In this document: positions 18,443-26,522 of the stretch, in pieces
Layout: each line of letters begins with the position of its first letter
Numbering within the stretch: position 1 is the stretch's first letter
Source of the DNA: Azoarcus sp. KH32C
GTDB taxonomy: Bacteria; Pseudomonadota; Gammaproteobacteria; Burkholderiales; Rhodocyclaceae
Assembly (NCBI RefSeq): GCF_000349945.1
Contig: NC_020516.1
Span: forward strand, 3,472,001 to 3,536,000
Length of the DNA: 64,000 bases
Direction: 5' to 3'
The notes under the pieces: model-generated
Seen by the model: only the letters and a program-made list of their open reading frames with translations
Databases searched by the model: none
Told to the model about the DNA's origin: nothing
Program-made: the position numbers and the translations under genes

Positions 18443-19576
18443 TCAGCGGTCAAGCAAGATCCGCAGCATGCGACGCAGGGGTTCGGCGGCGCCCCACAGC
18501 AGTTGATCGCCAACGGTGAAGGCGCCTAGGTATTCCGGCCCCATCGCCATTTTGTGCAGGCGGCCGACGGGGACCGTCAGCGTGCCGGTAACGGCAGTCG
18601 GGGTCAGCTCACGTTCGCTGATTTCGCGCTGATTCGGCACGACCTTCACCCAGTCGTTCGCACCGGCGATGATGTCGCTGACCTCGTCGAGCGGAACGTC
18701 CTTGCGCAGCTTGATCGTCAGCCCCTGGGAATGGCAGCGCATTGCGCCGATGCGCACGCAAAGGCCGTCGATCGGGATGCTGCCCGGCGAACGGAAGGCC
18801 GGCTTGCCGAGGATCTTGTTGCACTCGGCGCCGCCCTTCCACTCTTCCTTGGACTGACCATTGTCGACGGGCACGTCGATCCACGGAATCAGGCTGCCGG
18901 CGAGCGGCACGCCGCGGAAGTTCTTCACGGGGAAATCAGCCGAGCGCATGGTTTCCGCAACCTTGCGATCGATGTCGAGGATGGCCGAGGCCGGATCGGC
19001 CAGCTCGGTCTTCACGGCATCGTGGAGCGTGCCCATCTGCGACAGCAGTTCACGCATGTTCTGCGCGCCGGCGCCCGAAGCGGCTTGGTAGGTCATTGCC
19101 GACACCCATTCGACGAGGTCGTGCTTGAAAAGACCACCGAGGCCCATGAGCATCAGCGAGACGGTGCAGTTGCCGCCGATCCAGTCACGGCCGCCCTTCG
19201 CCAGCGCGTCCTTGATGACGTGCATGTTCACCGGATCGAGGACGATCACGGCATTGTCTTCCATACGCAGCGCACTCGCAGCGTCGATCCAGTGCCCCTT
19301 CCAGCCGGCCGCGCGCAGCTGCGGATAGACGGCCTTCGTGTAATCGCCGCCCTGGCAGGTGATGATGATATCCATCTGCTTGAGCACGTCGACGTTGGAC
19401 GCATCCTGCAGCGGAAGCGGAGCTTCCTTGCCGCCGAACGCCGGGGCCTTGCCCCCCGCCGCCGAGGTGGAGAAGTACACCGGTTCGATGTGGGCGAAGT
19501 CACCCTCTTCCACCATGCGCTGCATTAGCACGGAACCGACCATGCCACGCCAACCGACCAGACCTACCTTGTTCAT
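18443..19576 (-). CDS. asd: Aspartate-semialdehyde dehydrogenase
   Basis: A 377-residue NADPH enzyme that reduces aspartyl phosphate to the semialdehyde for Lys, Met, Thr and diaminopimelate. The N-terminal Rossmann motif is VGWRGMVGSVLMQRM, the catalytic cysteine is in WIGGNCTVSLMLMGLGG, and the catalytic histidine region is RIGAMRCHSQGLTIKL. Length and motifs match the E. coli-type enzyme rather than the shorter Asd2/Usg class. It follows leuB by 29 bp. Confidence 0.96.
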   Translation of the reverse strand: MNKVGLVGWRGMVGSVLMQRMVEEGDFAHIEPVYFSTSAAGGKAPAFGGKEAPLPLQDASNVDVLKQMDIIITCQGGDYTKAVYPQLRAAGWKGHWIDAASALRMEDNAVIVLDPVNMHVIKDALAKGGRDWIGGNCTVSLMLMGLGGLFKHDLVEWVSAMTYQAASGAGAQNMRELLSQMGTLHDAVKTELADPASAILDIDRKVAETMRSADFPVKNFRGVPLAGSLIPWIDVPVDNGQSKEEWKGGAECNKILGKPAFRSPGSIPIDGLCVRIGAMRCHSQGLTIKLRKDVPLDEVSDIIAGANDWVKVVPNQREISERELTPTAVTGTLTVPVGRLHKMAMGPEYLGAFTVGDQLLWGAAEPLRRMLRILLDR

Positions 19577-19605
19577 TTGCCTTACCTCGAATTACAAGAA
19601 ATCTC

Positions 19606-20658
19606 TTAGAGCGCCGCCAGGACGGCATCTCCCATCTGCCGCGTCCCGACCCGGCTCGTTCCCGGCTCGTAGATGTCGCCGGTCCGATACCCTTGAGCCA
19701 GCACTTTTTTGACGGCAGTTTCGATCCGAACTGCCGCTTCTTCGTTGTTGAAGGTATAGCGGAGCATCATCGCCGCGGACAGGATCGTCGCCAGCGGATT
19801 CGCGACACCCTTGCCAGCGATATCCGGCGCCGAACCATGGGACGGTTCGTAGAGGCCCTTGTTGTTGGCGTCCAGCGAAGCCGACGGCAGCATGCCGATC
19901 GACCCCGTGAGCATCGAGGCCTCGTCCGACAGGATGTCGCCGAACATGTTGCCGGTCACCATCACGTCGAACTGCTTCGGTGCACGCACGAGCTGCATTG
20001 CGGCGTTGTCGACGAGCATGTGGGAGAGCTCGACGTCCGGATATTCGGGCGCAAGCTCGATCATGACGTCGCGCCAGAGCTGCGTCGTCTCTAGCACGTT
20101 CATCTTGTCGACCGAGCACAGGCGCTTGTTGCGCTTGCGAGCGGCATCGAACGCCACACGTCCGATGCGGCGGATTTCCGACTCCGTGTAATGCATCGTG
20201 TTGAAGCCGTAACGCTCGCCGTCCCGCAGTTCGATGCCGCGGGGCTGACCGAAGTAGATGTCGCCTGTGAGTTCGCGCACGATCAGGATGTCCAGGCCGG
20301 CCACGATCTCGGGTTTCAGGGTCGATGCATTGGCCAGCTCCGGATAGAGGATCGCCGGACGCAGGTTGGCAAACAGACCGAGGTCCTTGCGGATGCCGAG
20401 CAGGCCGCGTTCGGGGCGCTGCTCTCGCGGCAGCGAGTCCCACTTGGGACCGCCGACCGCCCCGAGCAGAACGGCATCGGCCTCGCGCGCGAGCTTGCGC
20501 GTCGCCTCCGGGTAGGGATCGCCCGTCGCATCGACTGCGGCGCCGCCCAGAAGCCCTTCTTCGAACTCGAATTTCAGGTCCAGCGCATCGATGACACGGA
20601 GGGCCTCGGCCATGATTTCCGGACCGATTCCGTCGCCCGGCAGAACGCAAATCTTCAT
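19606..20658 (-). CDS. leuB: 3-isopropylmalate dehydrogenase
   Basis: A 350-residue beta-decarboxylating dehydrogenase of leucine synthesis. It has LPGDGIGPEI at the N-terminus, the substrate-binding arginine region LLGIRKDLGLFANLRP, the catalytic Tyr in RYGFNTMHYTESEIRRI, and NMFGDILSDEASMLTGSIGMLPSASL near the metal aspartates. It lies 37 bp downstream of leuD in the leuC-leuD-leuB unit. Confidence 0.97.
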   Translation of the reverse strand: MKICVLPGDGIGPEIMAEALRVIDALDLKFEFEEGLLGGAAVDATGDPYPEATRKLAREADAVLLGAVGGPKWDSLPREQRPERGLLGIRKDLGLFANLRPAILYPELANASTLKPEIVAGLDILIVRELTGDIYFGQPRGIELRDGERYGFNTMHYTESEIRRIGRVAFDAARKRNKRLCSVDKMNVLETTQLWRDVMIELAPEYPDVELSHMLVDNAAMQLVRAPKQFDVMVTGNMFGDILSDEASMLTGSIGMLPSASLDANNKGLYEPSHGSAPDIAGKGVANPLATILSAAMMLRYTFNNEEAAVRIETAVKKVLAQGYRTGDIYEPGTSRVGTRQMGDAVLAAL

Positions 20659-20695
20659 CAGCTATCGTCTCCTGGTAAGCCTTGCGCCGAGGGCG

Positions 20696-21334
20696 TCAGG
20701 CAAAGTAGTACGGGTGTTGGGCTCGACGTTGCTCTTCGAACGCGCGGATCTTGTCGGCATGGCGCAACGTCAGTCCGATATCATCCCAGCCATTGAGCAG
20801 GCATTCCTTACGGAAGGCATCGACCTCGAACGGCATCACCCGTCCGCTCGGAGAGGTAATGGTCTGGGCTGCCAGATCGACAGTAAGCCGATAACCTTCA
20901 TTCGCTTCGCACTCGCGGAACAGATCGTCAACCTGGGCCGCAGGCAGCACGATCGGCAGCAGACCGTTCTTGAAGCAGTTATTGAAGAAGATGTCGGCAA
21001 AGCTCGGGCCGATCAGGACACGAAAACCGTAGTCTTCGAGCGCCCACGGCGCGTGCTCGCGCGAGCTGCCGCAGCCGAAGTTGTCGCGCGTGAGTAGGAC
21101 CTGCGCGCCGGCGTAGCGCGGCTGATTGAGCACGAAGTCAGCATTTTTCGGCCGGTTCGTGCAGTCCTGGCCCGGTTCGCCGTGGTCGGTATAGCGCCAT
21201 TCGTCGAACAGGTTCGGACCGAAGCCGCTGCGCTTGATCGACTTCAGGAACTGCTTCGGGATGATGGCATCGGTATCGACGTTGGCACGATCCAGCGGCG
21301 CCACCAGGCCATCGAGTACGGAAAACGGGTTCAT
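20696..21334 (-). CDS. leuD: 3-isopropylmalate dehydratase small subunit
   Basis: A 212-residue swivelling-domain subunit that pairs with LeuC to isomerise 2- to 3-isopropylmalate. The motifs PLDRANVDTDAIIPKQFLK and DNFGCGSSREHAPWALEDYGF are diagnostic, with the SSREH loop forming part of the active site. Length is that of the proteobacterial LeuD (about 200-215), not the short archaeal type. It is 84 bp downstream of leuC, with no small gene in between. Confidence 0.97.
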   Translation of the reverse strand: MNPFSVLDGLVAPLDRANVDTDAIIPKQFLKSIKRSGFGPNLFDEWRYTDHGEPGQDCTNRPKNADFVLNQPRYAGAQVLLTRDNFGCGSSREHAPWALEDYGFRVLIGPSFADIFFNNCFKNGLLPIVLPAAQVDDLFRECEANEGYRLTVDLAAQTITSPSGRVMPFEVDAFRKECLLNGWDDIGLTLRHADKIRAFEEQRRAQHPYYFA

Positions 21335-21418
21335 TCTCTCTGTATCCCCCGGGGCGATTTGCGCACCCCATTCAATATCGCATCGCCGCCCGCGCAGGAC
21401 AGCACCTTCATCACTCGA

Positions 21419-22828
21419 TCACGCCAGCGTGCGCACGTCGACGAAGCGACCGGTCACGGCGGCAGCCGCGGCCATTGCCGGACTCACCAGATGGGTGCGT
21501 CCACCGGCGCCCTGACGGCCTTCGAAATTCCGGTTCGAGGTCGAAGCGCAATGCTCGCCCGGCTCCAGACGGTCCGCGTTCATCGCCAGGCACATCGAGC
21601 AACCTGGCTCACGCCATTCGAAGCCGGCAGCAACGAAGATCTTGTCGAGCCCTTCGGCTTCGGCCTGGCGCTTCACGATTCCCGACCCGGGAACGACGAG
21701 CACTCGCTTGACGCTGGCCGCCTTGGTGCGACCCTTCGCAACGGCCGCAGCCTCACGCAGATCCTCGATCCGGGAATTGGTACAGGAACCGATGAACACC
21801 TGATCCACGGGGATCTCGCCGATCGGCGTATTCGGCGCGAGCCCCATGTAGCGCAGGGCGCGCTCCATGCCTTCACGCTTGACGGGATCGCTCACCTGCT
21901 CGGGATCCGGAACACGTCCGCCGACGGTCGCGACCATCTCGGGCGACGTGCCCCAGGTGACCTGCGGCTCGATTGCGGCGCCGTCGATTTCGACGATCTT
22001 GTCGAACTGCGCGCCGTCGTCGGACTTCAGCGTACGCCAGTACTGAATTGCCCTGTCCCAGGCCTCGCCTTGCGGCGCCAGCGGCTTGCCACGCAGGTAG
22101 TCGATCGTGACTTCGTCGACGCCCACGAGGCCCGCACGGGCGCCGGCTTCGATCGCCATGTTGCACAAGGTCATGCGTCCTTCCATGGACAAGGCGCGAA
22201 TCGCGCTGCCACCGAATTCGATCGCATACCCCGTACCGCCGGCGGTGCCGATGCGGCCGATCACGGCAAGTGCGATGTCCTTGGCGGAGACGCCCGCCCC
22301 AAGCGTGCCATCGACGCGAACGAGCATCGTCTTGGACTTCTTCTGCAGCAGGCACTGCGTCGCGAGGACGTGCTCGACCTCGGACGTACCGATGCCGTGC
22401 GCCAGACAGGCGAAAGCGCCATGGGTCGACGTGTGCGAATCGCCGCACACGACTGTCATACCGGGGAGCGTCGCGCCATTCTCGGGCCCGATGACGTGAA
22501 CGATGCCTTGCCGTTCATTCTTGAACGGGAAGTAAGCCAGTGCGCCGACTTCGCGGATATTGGCATCGAGCGTCTCGACCTGCTGCCGCGAGATGGGGTC
22601 GAGTATGCCCCGCTCCCAGTGGTCCGTCGGCGTGTTGTGGTCTGCGGTCGCGACGATGGAGCTCACGCGCCACGGCTTGCGGCCGGCGAGCTTGAGGCCT
22701 TCGAACGCCTGCGGGCTGGTGACTTCATGCACCAGATGGCGGTCGATATAAATGAGCGCAGTGCCGTCGGCTTCCTGATGCACGACATGACTGGACCAGA
22801 GCTTTTCGTACAGCGTTTGGGCTTCCAT
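21419..22828 (-). CDS. leuC: 3-isopropylmalate dehydratase large subunit
   Basis: A 469-residue aconitase-family subunit carrying the 4Fe-4S cluster. Cluster-ligand cysteines are visible in FIGSCTNSRIEDL and EPGCSMCLAMNAD, and VCGDSHTSTHGAFACLAHGIG is the family signature. It is the first gene of the leuCDB set. The 90 bp between it and the M48 peptidase stop hold no obvious leucine-codon leader peptide. Confidence 0.97.
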   Translation of the reverse strand: MEAQTLYEKLWSSHVVHQEADGTALIYIDRHLVHEVTSPQAFEGLKLAGRKPWRVSSIVATADHNTPTDHWERGILDPISRQQVETLDANIREVGALAYFPFKNERQGIVHVIGPENGATLPGMTVVCGDSHTSTHGAFACLAHGIGTSEVEHVLATQCLLQKKSKTMLVRVDGTLGAGVSAKDIALAVIGRIGTAGGTGYAIEFGGSAIRALSMEGRMTLCNMAIEAGARAGLVGVDEVTIDYLRGKPLAPQGEAWDRAIQYWRTLKSDDGAQFDKIVEIDGAAIEPQVTWGTSPEMVATVGGRVPDPEQVSDPVKREGMERALRYMGLAPNTPIGEIPVDQVFIGSCTNSRIEDLREAAAVAKGRTKAASVKRVLVVPGSGIVKRQAEAEGLDKIFVAAGFEWREPGCSMCLAMNADRLEPGEHCASTSNRNFEGRQGAGGRTHLVSPAMAAAAAVTGRFVDVRTLA

Positions 22829-22918
22829 CCAATTGTTTCCGCGGGGAGAAAGGTTTTCGATTATTTCACACGGGGCGCCGACTGAATAGCAGGCGCGACG
22901 ACCACGCCGTCCAGGCGA

Positions 22919-23734
22919 TCAGCGGCGTGCGCGCTCATAAAGCGGCTCGACACGTTCAGCATATTCCGCGAGATCCCGACGTCGGCTTTCATGAGCCGGG
23001 TGCGTCGAAAGCCACTGCGGCGGAGAGCCGTTCGCACGAGCCGACATCTTGTCCCACAGGCTCACCGCGGCGTGCGGATCGTAGCCGGCCCGCGCCGCGA
23101 GTTCCACGCCGATGCGGTCCGCCTCGGTTTCGTGAAGACGCGAATTCGGCAGCTGGAAGGTCACCTTCCCGACCATGCCCATCAGGTCCTGCCCCAACTC
23201 GCCGACACCGAGCAACACTCCCGCAACCGAGATTCCCATGTTGGCCGCCATCTGCCGCGAGATCTGCTCGCGCACATGCTCCCTCAGCGCGTGGGCGATC
23301 TCGTGCCCCATCACTGCCGCCAATTCGGCGTCGGTCAGCCGCAGCTCGTCAATCAGGCCGGAATAGACGGCCATCTTGCCGCCGGCCATGCACCATGCAT
23401 TGAGTTCATCGGATGAAATCACGTTGACTTCCCATTGCCAGCGACGCGAATCCTCACGGAACGCGACGGCCTGCGCGATGAGGCGAGTCGAGATCGCCCG
23501 TATGCGTCCCACCTGGGCCGGATCGCGATTGAGAGTACCCTTGCGCCGGGCATCGGCAATCACTTCGTCGTACTGTCGATCGGACGCCTGCTCGACCTCT
23601 CGCTCCGAGACCATCATCATTTGGGAGCGATCGACGCCAACAGCGCCCGCGCTGGTCGTATGCACCGTCTGGCACGCGCTCGCAACGGCAGTGAGCGCCA
23701 GAGCCACGGCGAATCTTGCGATTGATTTCTTCAC
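22919..23734 (-). CDS. M48-family metallopeptidase lipoprotein (LoiP/YcaL-like)
   Basis: A 271-residue zinc metalloprotease with a lipoprotein signal (VALALTAVASACQ, lipobox ending at the cysteine) and the HEXXH motif in AAVMGHEIAHALREH. The third-ligand glutamate is in LHETEADRIGVELAARAGYDP, and a substrate-cleft segment WLSTHPAHESRRRDL follows. Such lipoproteins act in outer-membrane quality control. The GTG start at 23734 overlaps the MFS stop (GTGA); the frame is open upstream, but that part is antiparallel to nothing recognisable and is shadow of the MFS gene. Confidence 0.9.
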   Translation of the reverse strand: MKKSIARFAVALALTAVASACQTVHTTSAGAVGVDRSQMMMVSEREVEQASDRQYDEVIADARRKGTLNRDPAQVGRIRAISTRLIAQAVAFREDSRRWQWEVNVISSDELNAWCMAGGKMAVYSGLIDELRLTDAELAAVMGHEIAHALREHVREQISRQMAANMGISVAGVLLGVGELGQDLMGMVGKVTFQLPNSRLHETEADRIGVELAARAGYDPHAAVSLWDKMSARANGSPPQWLSTHPAHESRRRDLAEYAERVEPLYERARR

Positions 23735-24888
23735 GTCTTGCCTCCTGCGCCCGCCTCGTCTCTGCGCCAGCCGCTCAGCAACCAGACGAGCCCGAGGAGG
23801 GCAAAAACAGAGCCTAGAGTATAGGTCCAGGCCGGGCCGATCACGTCCCACACGACCCCGCTCAACAACCCGCCGAGCATACCGCCGCCGCCGAAGGACA
23901 CACTGCCGTATAGCGCCTGCCCACGCGACTGCAGCCTGCCGTCGAACCACCGATTGACCGTTGCGATCGCAGCGGCGTGATAGGCGCCGAAGGTGGCGCC
24001 ATGCAGCAGTTGCGCGAGCACCAGCACAATCAGCGAGTCGACGCCCCATCCGATCATTGCAAACCGAAGCACGGCACAGACGAACGCGACCGCCAGGATC
24101 GTGCGCATCGAGTAGCGGCGCGCCATCCGTGGAATCAGCATGAACACTCCGATCTCGGCGAACACGCCCAGCGCCCACATCCACCCCACGAAGGCCTTGC
24201 CGTAACCGTGCCCGACAAGAAAGATCGAATAGAAGACATACAGCGCGCCGTGCGCCGCCGACATGCAGAAACAGGCTCCAAGCAAGGCGCGGACCTCGGG
24301 GCGGCGCAAGGTCTCCCGCATGCCGACGCTGTTGTGCGGAGTGGGCACGCCACGCGCCTCGGGAAGCGTCAGTGCGCAGGCGAGAATTCCCGCGAGTTGC
24401 AATGCGGTAAGCCAGAGCACGGAGTCGATCGGCAGGAAGTCGAGCGCGTGGCCGATGCCCAGCACGGCGACGATAAAACCCACCGACCCCCAGACCCGGA
24501 TACTTCCGTAACGCGCCGCTTCTCCACGAAGATGAGAAAAGGTCAGGCTTTCGACCAACGGCAGTGCGGCGCTCCAGAAGAAGGCCATCAAGGCCATTGC
24601 GACAAACAGCCCCTCGAACCGAGTCGTGAGGAAGAACGGCAGGAATCCCACCAGGGACGCAATGCCTGACAGGCGGACAATGGCGACGCGTCGCCCGGAA
24701 TGCTCGGCGAGCCATCCCCACAGGTTCGGCGCGAGCACCCTCATCACCTGCATCAGCGACATCAGGACGGCGATGTCAGCCGCCGAGAGGGAAATAGACT
24801 GCAGATAAAGCGTGAAGTACGGCGAAAACGCACCGACGAACGCGAAATAGAAGAAGTAATAGGCCGACAGGGGCCAATAAGCGAGCAC
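23731..24888 (-). CDS. MFS transporter, HcaT/3-phenylpropionate permease-like
   Basis: A 385-residue protein with twelve predicted transmembrane helices, beginning at a GTG (MLAYWPLSAYYFFYFAFVGAFSPYF). The N-terminal half has the loop LWGWLAEHSGRRVAIVRL, and the helices read like the PPP/HcaT (MFS_1-like) subgroup, which includes 3-phenylpropionate and nucleoside transporters. The substrate cannot be assigned from sequence. The last base of the gene overlaps the start of the M48 lipoprotein gene. Confidence 0.85.
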   Translation of the reverse strand: MLAYWPLSAYYFFYFAFVGAFSPYFTLYLQSISLSAADIAVLMSLMQVMRVLAPNLWGWLAEHSGRRVAIVRLSGIASLVGFLPFFLTTRFEGLFVAMALMAFFWSAALPLVESLTFSHLRGEAARYGSIRVWGSVGFIVAVLGIGHALDFLPIDSVLWLTALQLAGILACALTLPEARGVPTPHNSVGMRETLRRPEVRALLGACFCMSAAHGALYVFYSIFLVGHGYGKAFVGWMWALGVFAEIGVFMLIPRMARRYSMRTILAVAFVCAVLRFAMIGWGVDSLIVLVLAQLLHGATFGAYHAAAIATVNRWFDGRLQSRGQALYGSVSFGGGGMLGGLLSGVVWDVIGPAWTYTLGSVFALLGLVWLLSGWRRDEAGAGGKT

Positions 24889-24973
24889 TATGACGTCAGG
24901 CTAGGGAGCCAGCCGCGACAACGAGGCCAGCGCCGTCCCGACGTCTTTCCGACACCATTAGGACAATGTCCCT

Positions 24974-26107
24974 TCAGCGCCCAGGCGACGGAACGCGCTG
25001 CCGCCCCTCGGGAGCGAGGCCCGCAATCCTTGGCGTTTCGGTTTTGACGTCGCCGCACTGCGCGCGATGGCGTAGCGCGTGATCCATAAGGACGAGCCCA
25101 AGCATCGCTTCCGCAATCGGTGTCGCACGAATGCCGACGCACGGGTCGTGCCGTCCATGCGTATTCACGATCACGGGCTGGCCCTGCTTGTCGATCGAGC
25201 GACGGTCGAGACGGATGCTTGAAGTCGGCTTGATCGCCATACTGACCAGGATGTCCTGGCCACTGGAAATCCCGCCCAGGACACCGCCCGCATTGTTCGA
25301 CAGATAGCCCTCAGGCGTCATCTCGTCGGAATGTTCGGTCCCACGCTGTGCGACGCTTGCAAACCCGGCCCCGATCTCCACGCCTTTCACGGCATTGATG
25401 CCCATCATCGCATAGGCAATGTCGGCATCGAGCCGATCGTAGACCGGCTCGCCCCAGCCGACCGGCACTCCCGTCGCGACCACGTCGATACGCGCACCCA
25501 CGGAATCGCCGGACTTGCGCAGCTCATCCATGTACGCTTCAAGCTCGGGAACGATAGCTGCGTTGGGCGCAAAGAACGGATTCCGATTCACCTCATCCCA
25601 GTTTTCGAAGGGAATGGAAATCGGCCCGAGTTGCGACATGAAGCCACGAATCACGACTCCATAGCGCTCCTGCAGCCATTTACGCGCGATGGCGCCCGCT
25701 GCAACCCTTACCGCCGTCTCACGCGCCGAAGAGCGGCCGCCACCGCGATAATCCCGAATCCCGTATTTCTGCCAGTACTCGTAATCCGCGTGACCGGGAC
25801 GGAAAGTCTCGGAGATGTTGCCGTAATCGCGCGAACGCTGGTCCTGGTTACGGATCAGCAACGCAATTGGCGTTCCGGTCGTCACCCCTTCGAAAACGCC
25901 GGACAGTATCTCGACCTCGTCAGGCTCGCGCCGCTGGGTCACATGCCGTGAGGTGCCGGGCTTGCGCCGGTCGAGCTCCGCCTGGATTTCTTCGGTCGAA
26001 ATCGCCAATCCCGGAGGACACCCATCGACTACACACCCGATCGCGGGACCGTGCGACTCGCCGAAGGATGTGACGCAGAACAGTTTGCCAAGGGTATTGC
26101 CGGACAT
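24974..26107 (-). CDS. aroC: Chorismate synthase
   Basis: A 377-residue FMN-dependent lyase making chorismate from EPSP. It opens with MSGNTLGKLFCVTSFGESHG and has the conserved motifs YGNISETFRPGHADYEYWQKYG, RGGGRSSARETAVRVAAGA and DPCVGIRATPIAEAMLGLVL. The two catalytic histidines are the one in ESHG and the one in HGRHDPC. It lies 97 bp downstream of ilvN and may be read from the ilv promoter. Confidence 0.97.
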   Translation of the reverse strand: MSGNTLGKLFCVTSFGESHGPAIGCVVDGCPPGLAISTEEIQAELDRRKPGTSRHVTQRREPDEVEILSGVFEGVTTGTPIALLIRNQDQRSRDYGNISETFRPGHADYEYWQKYGIRDYRGGGRSSARETAVRVAAGAIARKWLQERYGVVIRGFMSQLGPISIPFENWDEVNRNPFFAPNAAIVPELEAYMDELRKSGDSVGARIDVVATGVPVGWGEPVYDRLDADIAYAMMGINAVKGVEIGAGFASVAQRGTEHSDEMTPEGYLSNNAGGVLGGISSGQDILVSMAIKPTSSIRLDRRSIDKQGQPVIVNTHGRHDPCVGIRATPIAEAMLGLVLMDHALRHRAQCGDVKTETPRIAGLAPEGRQRVPSPGR

Positions 26108-26204
26108 TGGAATCTCGACTGGTAATGCTGAGCGGGGGCTTGCGAGTTTAGCACAGTGCGCACGGGGCCCCGCCCGCCTGGGCGCGGCCCCGCTTCACGT
26201 CCCG

Positions 26205-26519
26205 TCAGTGGAAGAATTTCTCCAGGCGCTCGAAGACCTCGTGATCGGCCGCGTGTCGATGCACCGACAGCACGTCGACCAGCTTCTCGACCTGCAGCAC
26301 CATCTGTTCCAGGCGCTGATCTTCGAATACCAGCAGCCAGATGCGGCTCTTGCTGGAATCCGACATCGGCATGCACAGAATCCCCTCCACGTTGAAAGCC
26401 CTCCGCGCGAAGAGATTACAGATGTGGCTCATCACGCCCGGGTGATTATTCACCTCGAGCTCAAGCACGACCTTTGCAAAACCCGCTTGCGCCAACGGCT
26501 CGGCAACCTGTTCGATCAT
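26205..26519 (-). CDS. ilvN: Acetolactate synthase I small subunit
   Basis: A 104-residue ACT-domain regulatory subunit. The core VLELEVNNHPGVMSHICNLF and ARRAFNVEGILCMP matches the valine-binding ACT domain. The length (about 100 residues, no extended C-terminal domain) and the ending resemble E. coli IlvN of isozyme I rather than the 160-residue IlvH. It starts 3 bp after the ilvB stop, so the two subunits are made together. It should confer valine feedback inhibition. Confidence 0.93.
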   Translation of the reverse strand: MIEQVAEPLAQAGFAKVVLELEVNNHPGVMSHICNLFARRAFNVEGILCMPMSDSSKSRIWLLVFEDQRLEQMVLQVEKLVDVLSVHRHAADHEVFERLEKFFH

Positions 26520-26522
26520 CTT

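Noticed and set aside
22919..24721. Apparent 600-residue M48 fusion
   Set aside because: The upstream half is shadow of the MFS gene. The lipoprotein signal and GTG at 23734 define the real start.
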